From Thermocatellispora tengchongensis (GTDB lineage Bacteria > Actinomycetota > Actinomycetes > Streptosporangiales > Streptosporangiaceae), in NCBI RefSeq assembly GCF_014202315.1, contig NZ_JACHGN010000004.1, positions 62,001 to 126,000 on the forward strand: DNA of 64,000 bases. Direction: 5' to 3'. Shown here one piece after another: positions 24,976 to 34,648 of the stretch (positions within the stretch are counted from its first letter, which is position 1; every line of letters begins with the position of its first letter). A model generated the notes under the pieces. That model searched no databases and had not been told where the DNA came from. It saw only the letters and a program-made list of their open reading frames with translations. The position numbers and the translations under genes were made by a program.

Positions 24976-26267
24976 GCGAGCACCGCGGCGTGGCTCCCGG
25001 CGCCGGCGGAGGAGGCGCCGCGAGCGACAGGTCACCGGCCAGGGAGACCTTCCGGCGGATCCGCGCGCACATGTCCCCCGCGCTGGCGCTGGCGGGGAAG
25101 TTCGCCGGGCAGGGGGCGGTGGAGACCGCCGGCGAGGGGTGCCGGGTCCGGCTCTCCGACGGGCGATCCGCCCTCGATTTCGGGTCGTACGCCGTGACGC
25201 TGCTCGGCCACCGCCACCCCGGCGTCGTGGCCGCGGTCGCCCGGCAACTGCACACCATGCCCGTCTCGACCCGCACGCTGAGCAACCCGCTCCTCGCGTC
25301 CGCCGCCGAGGAGGTGGTGACGTACCTGGGGTCGCGACTGCCGCGCGTGTATTTCGGCGTCAACGGCGCCGACGCGGTGGAGGTGTCGGTCAAGCTCGCC
25401 CGCCTGGCCACCGGCCGCACCACCGTGGTCGCGGTGCGCGGCGCCTACCACGGCAAGACGATGGGGGCGCTCGCGCTGACGTGGCAGCCCCGGTTCCGGA
25501 CCGGGCTGGAGCACCTGCTCCAGGGCGTGGTGCACGCCGACCCGGGCGACGCCGAGGCGGTGGGACGGGTCGCCGCGTCGGGCGACCTCGCGGCGGTGAT
25601 CTTCGAGCCGGTGCAGGGCGAGAACGGCGTGGTCGTGCTCGACCCGGCGATACTGGCCCGCTGGGCCGCCGACGCCCGCGCCGCGGGCGCGATGGTCGTC
25701 TCCGACGAGATCCAGGCGGGGCTGCGGCGCGCCGGCCCCCGCTCCCTCGCGCTGGAGGCGGGGCTGCCCGTGGACGCGGTCCTGCTCGGCAAGGCGCTGG
25801 GCGGCGGCGTCGTCCCGGTGTCGGCCGCGGTCTGCTCCGAGCGCCTGTACCGGCCGTTGCTGGCCGACCCGTTCCTGCACACCTCGACGTTCGCCGGGCA
25901 GCCTCTCGCGATGGCGGCCGTGGGAGCGGCCCTGGAGGCGATCGAGTCCCACGCCGGGGCGGCGCCGGCGATCTCCGCCGCGCTGGGCGAGGGCCTGGCC
26001 CGCCTGCGCGAGGACCACCAGGACGTGATCACCGGCGTGCGCGGGCGGGGCCTGATCTGGGGGATCGACTTCGCCGGTCCCGAGCAGGCCGGCGAGGTGG
26101 CCTTCGCCCTCGCCGAGCGCGGACTGCTGGTGTCGCCGTGCCTGAGCCGTCCGGAGTGCCTGCGGCTGCTGCCGCCGATGACCGCCACCGAGCGCGAGGT
26201 GGGCGAGGCGCTCGACGTGCTGTCGGCCGCCGCCGGCCTCGCCGGGAGATTGGAGGTTCCCGCGTGA
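24972..26267 (+). CDS. Class III PLP-dependent aminotransferase
   Basis: 431 aa. FGVNGADAVEVSVKLAR is the phosphate-binding region. GAYHGKTMGAL, FEPVQGENGVVVLDP and SDEIQAGLRRAG follow, and the Schiff-base Lys is in LLGKALGGG. A 40-residue Gly/Arg-rich leader precedes the fold; GTG 24972 overlaps the SRPBCC stop. It could transaminate an aldehyde made by the thioester reductase encoded downstream, as TamH-type enzymes do in tambjamine alkylamine formation, giving a fatty amine. That coupling is inferred from the operon. Confidence 0.9.
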   Translation: MSEHRGVAPGAGGGGAASDRSPARETFRRIRAHMSPALALAGKFAGQGAVETAGEGCRVRLSDGRSALDFGSYAVTLLGHRHPGVVAAVARQLHTMPVSTRTLSNPLLASAAEEVVTYLGSRLPRVYFGVNGADAVEVSVKLARLATGRTTVVAVRGAYHGKTMGALALTWQPRFRTGLEHLLQGVVHADPGDAEAVGRVAASGDLAAVIFEPVQGENGVVVLDPAILARWAADARAAGAMVVSDEIQAGLRRAGPRSLALEAGLPVDAVLLGKALGGGVVPVSAAVCSERLYRPLLADPFLHTSTFAGQPLAMAAVGAALEAIESHAGAAPAISAALGEGLARLREDHQDVITGVRGRGLIWGIDFAGPEQAGEVAFALAERGLLVSPCLSRPECLRLLPPMTATEREVGEALDVLSAAAGLAGRLEVPA

Positions 26268-27517
26268 ACGACGATGGAACGATCGAGCACGGCGCGCCCC
26301 ATCCTTTCGACGGCTGCTGGCCCGACGCGGGCCGGTGGCTCGCGCCGGACGTCCTGGCCGAGATCGGCGCCCTCGCCGCGGCCGCCGACCGCGACGGCAG
26401 GCCCGCCGGGCGCGCCCTGGACCTGCTCCGCGGTGGAGGCTGGCCCGGCCTGGCGGTGCCGGAGAAGTTCCACGGCACCGGGCTGACGCTGGTGGAGTGC
26501 TGCGCCGTGCAGCGGGCGCTCGCCGTGGCCGACCCCGCGCTGGCGATAGCGGTGAACATGCACCTGTTCTCGGTGGGGCTCATGGTCGAGCACTGGCGCA
26601 GGCGCACCGACACCTCGTGGCTGCTGCTGGAGGCCGTCGCCACCCAGAACCGCCTGATCGCCTCGGCGTTCGCCGAGCCCAACCTGGGCGGTTCGGGCAC
26701 CCGCTCGACCTTGCGCGCCGAGCCGGTGGACGGCGGCTGGCGGGTGTCCGGCCGAAAGCGGCCGTGCTCGCTGGCCGGGCAGGCCGACCTGGTCTGCCTT
26801 CAGGTGCAGACCGCGGCCGACCCGTCGGAGGTGCTGGTCGCGCTGCTGCCCACGACGGCGCCCGGCCTGCGGGTCGTGGAGGACTGGGACACGCTCGGCA
26901 TGCGCGGCTCGGCGTCCGACACGCTGGTGATCGAGGAGTGCTTCATCCCGAAGGAGCTCGTCTTCTACCGGGCCCCGGCCGGCGCCGAGGACGACGACGT
27001 GCTCGCCGCCGGGGTCATCTGGTTCGCCCTCACGAGCACCGCCTGCTACCTGGGGGTCGCGCGGGCGGCGATGACGCAGGCGGCCACGCTGCTGCGCGCG
27101 CTGCGTATCGCGCACCTCGGCCAGAGCCGGGCCTCGCTGCCCAGCTACCAGGCGACGGTCGGCGACGCCGCCGCCGAGGTGCTGGCATTGGAGTCGGCCT
27201 GCGCCGAGGTGGCCCGCCGGATGGACGCGGGCGCGGAGCCGGAGAACCTGGTCGTCGCCGCGCTCGCGGTAAAGCAGCGGGCCGTGCGCGTGATACCCGC
27301 GTTCGTCGGCACGCTCGCCGAGGCGTGCGGCGGCGCGTCGTACGCCAGGTCGCTGCCGCTGGAGCGGCTCTGGCGCGACGCCCAGGCGATCCGGTTCCAC
27401 CCGCCGACCCCGGCGGCGGCGCGGCAGTACCTCGGCAGGCGGGCACTCGGCCTGCCGTCGTCGCTGGACCTCGACGAGTGCGCCCCCGGTCTCGCGGCCG
27501 CGGAGGCGGCGACATGA
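26264..27517 (+). CDS. Acyl-CoA dehydrogenase family protein (1)
   Basis: 417 aa, a flavin-dependent dehydrogenase. IASAFAEPNLGGSG is the FAD-contact segment, DTLGMRGSASDTLVIEECFI the middle beta-domain motif, and ACGGASYARSLPLERLWRDA the C-terminal helical domain. GTG 26264 has GGAGG 7 nt upstream. It probably introduces an alpha,beta double bond into a carrier-bound acyl chain or acts as a flavin oxygenase of that fold. It is one of three ACAD-like genes in this operon. Confidence 0.9.
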   Translation: MNDDGTIEHGAPHPFDGCWPDAGRWLAPDVLAEIGALAAAADRDGRPAGRALDLLRGGGWPGLAVPEKFHGTGLTLVECCAVQRALAVADPALAIAVNMHLFSVGLMVEHWRRRTDTSWLLLEAVATQNRLIASAFAEPNLGGSGTRSTLRAEPVDGGWRVSGRKRPCSLAGQADLVCLQVQTAADPSEVLVALLPTTAPGLRVVEDWDTLGMRGSASDTLVIEECFIPKELVFYRAPAGAEDDDVLAAGVIWFALTSTACYLGVARAAMTQAATLLRALRIAHLGQSRASLPSYQATVGDAAAEVLALESACAEVARRMDAGAEPENLVVAALAVKQRAVRVIPAFVGTLAEACGGASYARSLPLERLWRDAQAIRFHPPTPAAARQYLGRRALGLPSSLDLDECAPGLAAAEAAT

Positions 27518-28761
27518 CCGGCGGCGGGCGCCCGGACCGCGAGCGGGTCGTCGTCACCGGGGTCGGCGTCAAGAGCCCGGCGGGCACCACGGTGAAGGAG
27601 TCGCTGGCCGCGCTGCTGGCGGCCGAGTCGGCCGCGACGACGATCCCGGAGCTGACGCGTGCGGGCGCGGTGGTCGACTTCGGGTGCACCGTCCCGGAGT
27701 TCGGCAGGGAGAGCTACCTGACGCCGAAGGAGATGCGCCAGATCGACCGGCTGAACGCCCTGGCCATCGCGGCGGCGATGGACGCGGTGGCCGACTCCGG
27801 GCCGCACTGGCCCGCGTCCCCCGGGCGGAGCGGGGTGTTCGTCGGCACGGGCATCGGCGGGCTCGGCACGATGGAGCTGGCCGCGATGACCCACCAGCAC
27901 CGGCCGCACCGCATCCCGGCCTTCACCGTGCTGCGGGTGATGAACAGCTCCCCCGCCGCCCGGATCAGCGCGCGGCTCGGCGTGAGCGGGCTCACCCTCA
28001 CCTTCTCCACCGCGTGCGCCAGCGGCGCGACCGCCATAGGAGAGGCGGTGCGGCGGATCCGGTCCGGCGAGCTGACCACGGTGCTCGCCGGGGGCGTGGA
28101 CGCGCCGCTGACGCCACTGGTGGTGTCGGCGTTCGCGGCCATGCGCGCGTTGAGCACCCGCATGGACGTGCCGCACGAGGCGTGCCGGCCCTTCGACGAC
28201 GACCGCGACGGCTTCGTCATGGCCGAGGGAGCGGCCTTCGTCGTGCTGGAACGGCTCGACCACGCCATGGAACGGGGAGCCCGGGTGTACGGCGAGGTCG
28301 CGGGGTACGGCGTGAACACCGACACCGGCGACCTCGTCTCCCCCTCGGCCGACGGCGGCGTGGCCGCCGAGGTGATCGCCATGGCCCTGGCCGACGCCGC
28401 CCTCTCGCCCGGCGACATCGGCCACGTCAGCGCGCACGGCACCAGCACCGTGCTGAACGACCGGTCGGAGGCGCGCGCCCTGGAGCTGATCTTCGGGGAG
28501 GCGTGCCCGCCCGTGACCGCGCCCAAGGGCGTCGTCGGGCACATGATCGGCGCGGCGGGGGCGTTCGAGGCCGCGATGGCGCTCCTGCTGGCCCGCGAGG
28601 GTCTCGTCCCGCCCGTGGCCAACTTCCGGGCGGGGCGCGACGCCGACCGCATCGACCTGGTCAGCGGCGCGCCACGCCGCATACCGGTCAAACCCGCGCT
28701 GTCCACGTCGTTCGGCTTCGGCGGTCAGAACACCTGTCTCGTCGTCGTCCCCGCGCCTTAG
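27514..28761 (+). CDS. Beta-ketoacyl-ACP synthase, KAS II (FabF) type
   Basis: 415 aa thiolase-fold condensing enzyme. The catalytic triad is Cys in FSTACASGATA, His in SAHGTST and His in VGHMIGAAGAFE. The Gly-rich end SFGFGGQNTC is present. It elongates an ACP-bound acyl chain with malonyl units. ATG 27514 overlaps the preceding stop. No ketoreductase, dehydratase or malonyl transferase lies in the operon, so those would be borrowed from primary metabolism or a single condensation is made. Confidence 0.92.
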   Translation: MTGGGRPDRERVVVTGVGVKSPAGTTVKESLAALLAAESAATTIPELTRAGAVVDFGCTVPEFGRESYLTPKEMRQIDRLNALAIAAAMDAVADSGPHWPASPGRSGVFVGTGIGGLGTMELAAMTHQHRPHRIPAFTVLRVMNSSPAARISARLGVSGLTLTFSTACASGATAIGEAVRRIRSGELTTVLAGGVDAPLTPLVVSAFAAMRALSTRMDVPHEACRPFDDDRDGFVMAEGAAFVVLERLDHAMERGARVYGEVAGYGVNTDTGDLVSPSADGGVAAEVIAMALADAALSPGDIGHVSAHGTSTVLNDRSEARALELIFGEACPPVTAPKGVVGHMIGAAGAFEAAMALLLAREGLVPPVANFRAGRDADRIDLVSGAPRRIPVKPALSTSFGFGGQNTCLVVVPAP

Positions 28762-28794
28762 CGGGAGATCGAACCGTCTGGAATAGGGAGGACC

Positions 28795-30528
28795 ATGTCG
28801 TCTGCGACGACGTTTCTCGAGCACGTCTTGGCCAGGATCTCCGAGGTGGGCGCGCGGTGCTCGTACACCTTCGTGACCAGGACGGGCGGCACCACCCGGG
28901 ACCAGGTGCTGACGTTCGCCGGCCTCGACCGCGAGGCGCGGTCGATCGCGGCGTCCCTGGGCGAGCGCGCCGCGGGCGGCCCGGTGCTCCTGATGTTCCC
29001 CACGGGCCTGGACTTCCTGCGCGCCTTCCTCGGCTGCATGTACGCGGGCGTGGTGTCCGTCCCCGCGCCCCTGCCCACCTCGGACCCCAGAGCGCTGGAG
29101 CGGGGCGCGAGGATCATCGCCGACGCCGGGGTGAGGCTCGTGCTCACCGACGCGGGCAGCCGCGAGGAGCTGGCGGGCTGGCTGGCGCGCGACGGGCTGG
29201 CCGGGCGGGTGGACTGCCTGGCCCTGGACGACGTGCGCTTCGCCGAGCCCGAGACGTGGCGGATGCCGGCCGTGCGCCCGCACGATGTCGCCTATCTGCA
29301 GTACACCTCCGGTTCGACCGGCGAGCCGCGCGGCGTCATCGTGACGCAGGACAACCTGCTGCGCAATCTCACCGACATCTGGCGCATGATCGGCTCGCCC
29401 GAGACCGGGGTCGGCGCGGGCTGGCTGCCCCACTACCACGACATGGGCCTGGTCGGCCAGTTCCTCTCCCCGTTGTACGTCGGCGGCAGCCTCGCGTTCT
29501 GCACCCCGATGTCGTTCGTGAAGCGGCCGGCGCTCTGGCTGGAGCTGATCAGCCGCCACCGGGCCGGCTACACGGCGGCGCCCGACTTCGCCTACGACTG
29601 GTGCGCCAAGCAGGTGCCCGACGAACACGTGCGCGACATCGACCTGTCCTGCCTCCAGGTGGCGATGAACGGCGCCGAGCCGGTGCGGGCGGCCACGCTG
29701 ACCGCGTTCGAGAAGCGGTTCGCCCCCGTCGGGTTCCGCGCCGGGAGCTGGCGGCCCGTGTACGGCATGGCGGAGGCGACCCTGCTGGTCACCGGCCTGG
29801 CCGGCACGAGCAGGCCGGCGGTGCTGAGCCTTTCGGCCGCGGACCTGGAGCGCAACCGCGCGGTTCCCGGCACCGGGGAGGCGGCGCGGCAGGTGGTGTC
29901 GTGCGGCAGGCCCGTCAGCCTGGACGTCCGCGTCGTCGATCCCGCCTCGCTGGCACCGCTCCCGGACCGGGAGATCGGCGAGATCTGGGTCCGCGGCGCC
30001 AGCGTCGCCGCGGGGTACTGGGCCAACCCGGCCGCCACCGAGGAGACCTTCCAGGCCCGGCTGGCGACCGGCGAGGGACCGTACCTGCGCACCGGCGACG
30101 TCGGCTTCCTCGACGCCGGCGCGCTGTACGTCACCGGCCGGATCAAGGACATCCTCATCGTCAACGGCCGCAACATCTATCCCCAGGACGTCGAGGAGAC
30201 CGCCCGGGAGAGCCACCCGGCCCTCGGTCTCGGCGCGGCCTTCACCCTCGGCGGCGACGAGACCGTCCTGGTCCAGGAGGTGCGGCCGAGCAGGCTGGGC
30301 GGCGGGTCCACCCCCGAGAAGGTGGCCGAGGACATCGCCGTGCGGCTGGCGCGCCTGACCGGGCTGCCGAACGTGCGCGTCGTCCTGGTGCGCAACGGCA
30401 CGGTGGAGCGCACCACGAGCGGCAAGGTGCGCCGCCGTCACATGCGCGACCTGCTCCTGGCGGGCGCGCTGCAGCCCGTGCACGAGCGGATTCCCGCCGC
30501 GGCGCGTCCGGCGCAGGCGGCGTCATGA
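28795..30528 (+). CDS. Fatty acyl-AMP ligase (FAAL)
   Basis: 577 aa. The adenylation P-loop is YTSGSTGEPRGV. WLPHYHDMGLVGQFL is the hallmark of FAALs as opposed to acyl-CoA ligases, and YLRTGDVGFL with a later KDILIVNGRNIYPQD completes the ANL core. FAALs activate free fatty acids as acyl-adenylates and load them on an ACP. It follows the KAS gene by 33 nt. The ACP for loading is very probably the one at 34373-34648. Confidence 0.94.
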   Translation: MSSATTFLEHVLARISEVGARCSYTFVTRTGGTTRDQVLTFAGLDREARSIAASLGERAAGGPVLLMFPTGLDFLRAFLGCMYAGVVSVPAPLPTSDPRALERGARIIADAGVRLVLTDAGSREELAGWLARDGLAGRVDCLALDDVRFAEPETWRMPAVRPHDVAYLQYTSGSTGEPRGVIVTQDNLLRNLTDIWRMIGSPETGVGAGWLPHYHDMGLVGQFLSPLYVGGSLAFCTPMSFVKRPALWLELISRHRAGYTAAPDFAYDWCAKQVPDEHVRDIDLSCLQVAMNGAEPVRAATLTAFEKRFAPVGFRAGSWRPVYGMAEATLLVTGLAGTSRPAVLSLSAADLERNRAVPGTGEAARQVVSCGRPVSLDVRVVDPASLAPLPDREIGEIWVRGASVAAGYWANPAATEETFQARLATGEGPYLRTGDVGFLDAGALYVTGRIKDILIVNGRNIYPQDVEETARESHPALGLGAAFTLGGDETVLVQEVRPSRLGGGSTPEKVAEDIAVRLARLTGLPNVRVVLVRNGTVERTTSGKVRRRHMRDLLLAGALQPVHERIPAAARPAQAAS

Positions 30529-31550
30529 GGATCCTGGTCACCGGCGCGACCGGCATCGTGGGCAGCGAGGTGATGCGGACGCTGCGGGCCGCTCCCGGGG
30601 TCGAGGTCCAGGGGGTGTCGCGCTCGGGCGACGCCGCGCGGGGCGTGGCCAAGTGGCACCTCGGGGCCGAGCCGCCGCCCGCCGTGCTGCGCGGCCCGTG
30701 GGACGCGGTCGTGCACAGCGCCGCCGACATCCGCTGGAACCTGCCGTTCGACCAGGCGCGCCGGGCCAACATCGCCTCCACCGAGGCGGTGCTCGGCCTC
30801 GTGGGCCCGGAGACGACCGTCGTGCACGTCTCCTCCGCCTTCGCCGCCGGGCTCCGCGGCGACGTCGCCTCGGACGACCCCGCCGACTACCGCAACTCCT
30901 ACGAGTGGTCGAAGGCGGCGGCGGAGCGGCTGGTGGACGCCGCCTGCCCGAACTGGACGGTACGTCCACCGATGATCATCGGACGGCGGGCCGACGGCCA
31001 CATCGCCCGCTTCCACGGCGTCTACCAGGTGCTCCAGGGCTACCTGTGGGGCGCGTTGCCGGTCATGGTGGCCAACGACGCCTGCCGGGTCGAGCTCGTG
31101 CCGGTGGACGAGGTCGCCGCGGTCGTCGCCGCCCGCGCCCTGGCCGGGCGGCCCGCGGCCAAGGAGGTCGCCACGCTCGGGGCGGGCGACGGCGCCCTGT
31201 CCGGAGCCGCCGTCGTGAAGATCGTGTTCGACGAGCTGAACGCGTGGCGGGCCGGGCGCGGCGTGCCCCCGGTCGGCCTTCCGCCGCTGATCGCGCCCAG
31301 GCGCTGGGAGCGGTTCTTCCGGCCCTTCGCCGAACAGCACCTCAGCCGCGGGCAGCTCGCGCTGATCCACGCCTTCGACCCCTATCTCCCCTACTGGGCG
31401 ATGGAGGACCATCTCCGGCCCGACACCTACGTGGTGGACGTGGAGGACGCGCTGCGGGCGAGCATCCGCTACTGGGCCGACCGGCATCCGCAGGGGGCGA
31501 GCGCCACGCCGCGGCAGTGGCGCGCCGTAGGGGGCGGTGTCCGTGCCTGA
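30525..31550 (+). CDS. NAD(P)-dependent thioester/fatty acyl reductase-like protein
   Basis: 341 aa extended SDR. The GATGIVGSEVMRTLR nucleotide loop, NIASTEAVLGL, VVHVSSAF and the active-site Tyr/Lys of NSYEWSKAAAERLV resemble the male-sterility/thioester-reductase (NAD_binding_4) group more than sugar epimerases. The later WTVRPPMIIG...FHGVYQ region fits as well. It could reduce an acyl-ACP to the aldehyde that the aminotransferase of the same operon needs. ATG 30525 overlaps the FAAL stop. Confidence 0.78.
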   Translation: MRILVTGATGIVGSEVMRTLRAAPGVEVQGVSRSGDAARGVAKWHLGAEPPPAVLRGPWDAVVHSAADIRWNLPFDQARRANIASTEAVLGLVGPETTVVHVSSAFAAGLRGDVASDDPADYRNSYEWSKAAAERLVDAACPNWTVRPPMIIGRRADGHIARFHGVYQVLQGYLWGALPVMVANDACRVELVPVDEVAAVVAARALAGRPAAKEVATLGAGDGALSGAAVVKIVFDELNAWRAGRGVPPVGLPPLIAPRRWERFFRPFAEQHLSRGQLALIHAFDPYLPYWAMEDHLRPDTYVVDVEDALRASIRYWADRHPQGASATPRQWRAVGGGVRA

Positions 31551-33249
31551 GCGGTACCCGCCCTTCACCGACCTGGAGCGGCTTGAGTCCCACCTCGGCG
31601 ACCCGCACGACGAGCGGGTGGTGTTCTCCCATGCCGCCTGCGTCCGGCTGGACGCCGCGGAGGAGTTCCCCGGCGACATCTGCGCGCATCTCGACCGTTG
31701 GGGCGTACCGGCGTACTACGTGCCGGCGGAGTGCGGCGGCGCGCTGCGCACGCTGGAACACGGGCTGCACCTGCTGCGCGCCATCGCCCGCCGCGACCTC
31801 ACCGTGGCCATCGGGCACGGCAAGACGTTCCTCGGCGCCGTCTCGGCGTGGTTCGGCGGCCCGGAGATCCAGGAGCTCGTCGCCCGGTGGGTGCTCGCGG
31901 GCGTCCCGGTGTCCTGGGGCCTCACCGAGCGCGCGCACGGCAGCGACCTGCTCGCCGGCGAGGTGACCGTCGAGGAGACCGACGGCGCGCTGCGGCTCAC
32001 CGGCGAGAAGTGGCTGATCAACAACGCGACGCGCGGCGGCGTCACCGCCGTCCTGGCGCGCGTCCACGGCCGCGAGGGGCCCCGGGCGTTCGACGTGGTC
32101 TACGCCGACAAGGCCGGCCTGGCTCCGGGGACGTTCCGTACGCTGCCCAAGGAGCGGACGCTGGGCATCCGCGGCGCGGACATCAGCGGGATCGCCTACA
32201 CCGGCGCGCCGGTCCCCGAGGGGAACCGCGTGGGCGAGCCGGGGACCGGGCTGGAGACCGTGCTCCGCGCCCTGCAGCTCACCCGTACGATGTGCGCCGG
32301 CCTGTCCCTCGGCGGCGGCGAGCACGCGCTGCGGCTGGCCATGTCGATGCTGGGGCCGCGCGCGGGCGAGCCCGAGGCGCGCGCCCGCCTCCTCGACGCC
32401 TACGCCGACCACCTGGCCGCCGAGGTCGTGGCCACGGTGGCGGCGCGCTGCGCGCACCTCGCGCCGGCCGAGCTCAGCGTCGTCAGCGCCGCGGTCAAGT
32501 ACCTCGTGCCGCTGCGCACCGACGCGCTGATCCGCAGGCTCGGCGACCTCCTCGGGATGGCGGCGTGGGACGGCGGCCCCGAGGCCGTCCGGTTCGACAA
32601 GGTGGCGCGGGACCACCGGATCGTGGACCTGTTCGACGGCAACCGGGTCGTGAACCTGTACGCGATCGTCAACCAGCTTCCCCTGCTGGCCGCCGCGTGC
32701 GCGCGGCCCGTCGAGTGGCCGCAGGCGGCCGGGCTCGCGGCGCTGGACCGCCCCTGCCCCGCGCTGGCGCCGGGCCGGCTGAGGCTGGTGGCCGCGCGTG
32801 GCGTCACCGTGCTGCGGGCCCTGCCCGGCGCCGCGGAGCGGCTGCGGGAGATGGCGGCGCGGCGCCCGGAGCTCCGGCCCCTGGCCGAGGTAGCCGCGGA
32901 GGTCCTGGCCCGGGCGAGGAGCCTGTGCGAGCGCACCGCCGCGCTCAAGCCCGCGCCCGCGCTCGTGCCCGTCGAGCACTTCGAGGCGGCGGAATCGTTC
33001 GCCGCGGTGTTCGCCGCCGCCGCCGCGGTCGAGGTCTGGCTCGCCACGCACGGCTCCAAGCCGGTCGCAGCGGACGATCCCCGGTGGGCCGGCGGGGCGT
33101 GGGTGCGCATGGTCGTCCACCGCCTGCTCGGCACCCCCTGCGACGAGCCGGCCCGCGAGGCGATGTGGACGGCCCTGACCGCCCAGCACCGTGAGGGCAT
33201 GTTGCTCTCCCTGTTCCCGTGCCGGCTGGCGGAAGGGGGGATGGGCTGA
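31543..33249 (+). CDS. Acyl-CoA dehydrogenase-like protein with long C-terminal extension (2)
   Basis: 568 aa, clearly longer than the usual 380. Residues 1-370 show the ACAD fold: WGLTERAHGSDL, TGEKWLINNATRGG and the domain-linking segments. About 190 Ala/Arg-rich helical residues follow. The usual C-terminal motif is unusual (VVNLYAIVNQLPLL). GTG 31543 is preferred over GTG 31537 because the G-rich ribosome site is then 8 nt away. It may be a desaturating or N-/C-oxidising flavoenzyme acting on the ACP-bound chain, paired with the next gene. Confidence 0.8.
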   Translation: MPERYPPFTDLERLESHLGDPHDERVVFSHAACVRLDAAEEFPGDICAHLDRWGVPAYYVPAECGGALRTLEHGLHLLRAIARRDLTVAIGHGKTFLGAVSAWFGGPEIQELVARWVLAGVPVSWGLTERAHGSDLLAGEVTVEETDGALRLTGEKWLINNATRGGVTAVLARVHGREGPRAFDVVYADKAGLAPGTFRTLPKERTLGIRGADISGIAYTGAPVPEGNRVGEPGTGLETVLRALQLTRTMCAGLSLGGGEHALRLAMSMLGPRAGEPEARARLLDAYADHLAAEVVATVAARCAHLAPAELSVVSAAVKYLVPLRTDALIRRLGDLLGMAAWDGGPEAVRFDKVARDHRIVDLFDGNRVVNLYAIVNQLPLLAAACARPVEWPQAAGLAALDRPCPALAPGRLRLVAARGVTVLRALPGAAERLREMAARRPELRPLAEVAAEVLARARSLCERTAALKPAPALVPVEHFEAAESFAAVFAAAAAVEVWLATHGSKPVAADDPRWAGGAWVRMVVHRLLGTPCDEPAREAMWTALTAQHREGMLLSLFPCRLAEGGMG

Positions 33250-34376
33250 TGCGCGCCGCCGGTTCGCTCGCCGCCTGGATGCCGGGCGGCGCCGGCCCGC
33301 CGCAGTCCGTGGAGTACATGCGGGCCCTGCGACCCCTGTTCCGCCGCGACTCCGCGGCCGGGATGTCGCTGCTGGGCGCCGTGGTGCGCCCGGCGGTGGC
33401 CGCCCGCATGGCCGCGGGCCAGGAGGTGTTCGACGAGGTCGGCGCGCACGTGACCGGCGGCGCGGAGTGCGCGTACGCCGACGAGGGGGTGACCGCGGAG
33501 GCCCGGGACGGCCGAATCCGGCTGTACGGGCGGGGCGTGCCGGTGCTCAACGGCGCCCGCGGCTCGCTCCTCGTGGCGGTGGTGCGCAGCGCGGGCGCGC
33601 CCTGGCTCGCCGTCGCCGATGGAACCGGGACGCCGCGCACCAGGGGCATCGGCTGCGACGCCGTGGATCTGGACGGCGTCCCGGTGCGCGTCCGCGCGCC
33701 CCTGCCCGGGGCGGACCCACCCTATGTCGTCTCCGGCGCCCTGATCGCGGGCGGCGCGGTGGGCGGCGTGGACGACGCGCTGCGCACCGTGCTGCGGTTC
33801 GCGCTGTCCCGCGAGTTGTACGGCACGACCGTCGCCCGCCTGCCGCACGCCCGCGGCCTGCTCGCCGGGGCGTACGCCGACCTGCTCATCGCCGACGCCC
33901 TCGCGCGCGCCGCCGTCACCGCGGACGCGCCCGGCGCCGGGGCGGCGACCTGGGCGGCCACCCGGCTGCTCACCGGGATCCTGCGGGATCTGGCGACACT
34001 CCTGGGGGCCAGGTTCTACCTGCGCGAGGGGCCGTACGCCGGCTTCGGCGCGCACTGGCGCGCCCTGCGGGCGCTGCGCGCCGCCTGCGGCGACCCGCGC
34101 CGGTGCACCCCCGGCGCGATCCCCCCGGCCGCGGAGCTCGCCGCTCTCGCCGGCCATCCGCCGCCCCTTCCGCCGGGCGTCTCCGTCGTTTCGCGCCTGT
34201 CTCACCTCGACGCCGAGGTGCGTACGCCACTCGCCCCCGACGCGGCCGATCCGCTGCTCCGCGACCTCACGGCCAGGCTGGAGAGCGGCGTGTCCCTAGA
34301 CCTCGACCCCACCCCCGTCGATACCCACACCCCCATCCCCCCGGACCGGGGAGACGACCAGGGAGACATGTCATGA
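33249..34376 (+). CDS. Divergent acyl-CoA dehydrogenase-like protein (3)
   Basis: 375 aa. The weak similarity to ACADs is mainly in the C-terminal helical domain (DALRTVLRFALSRELYGTTV, then ARGLLAGAYADLLIADALAR). The N-terminal FAD/substrate segments are degenerate: no TE-x-x-x-G-S-D, no G-x-K-x-x-I-T-N. ATG 33249 overlaps the preceding stop by one base. It is probably a non-catalytic partner of the longer ACAD, as in known heteromeric ACAD pairs; this is inference. A Pro/Asp-rich tail ends the protein. Confidence 0.72.
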   Translation: MRAAGSLAAWMPGGAGPPQSVEYMRALRPLFRRDSAAGMSLLGAVVRPAVAARMAAGQEVFDEVGAHVTGGAECAYADEGVTAEARDGRIRLYGRGVPVLNGARGSLLVAVVRSAGAPWLAVADGTGTPRTRGIGCDAVDLDGVPVRVRAPLPGADPPYVVSGALIAGGAVGGVDDALRTVLRFALSRELYGTTVARLPHARGLLAGAYADLLIADALARAAVTADAPGAGAATWAATRLLTGILRDLATLLGARFYLREGPYAGFGAHWRALRALRAACGDPRRCTPGAIPPAAELAALAGHPPPLPPGVSVVSRLSHLDAEVRTPLAPDAADPLLRDLTARLESGVSLDLDPTPVDTHTPIPPDRGDDQGDMS

Positions 34377-34648
34377 CCGCTGACAACAGCGCGAGCACCG
34401 CGTCGATCAGGGCCTGGCTCACCGAGCAGGTCGCCCTCTACGTCGAGCTCGCGCCGGAGGCCATCGACCACGACACCGACCTCGCCTCGTACGGGATGGA
34501 CTCCATCCGCGCCCTCACGCTCGCGGCCCGGATCGAGGACGAGTTCGGCATCGAGGTAGACGAGGACCTCGCCTGGGACCACCGTACGATCACGGCCATC
34601 GCCGGCGTCGTCGCCGCCGAGCTCGCGAAGCGGGTGGAGGCCGTGTGA
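34373..34648 (+). CDS. Acyl carrier protein
   Basis: 91 aa, acidic. GMDSIRALTLAARIEDEFGI contains the phosphopantetheine-attachment Ser in the DS motif, followed by the recognition helix II. ATG 34373 overlaps the stop of the ACAD-like gene. It is the likely acceptor of the FAAL-activated acyl group and the platform for the KAS, ACADs and reductase. Confidence 0.96.
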   Translation: MTADNSASTASIRAWLTEQVALYVELAPEAIDHDTDLASYGMDSIRALTLAARIEDEFGIEVDEDLAWDHRTITAIAGVVAAELAKRVEAV

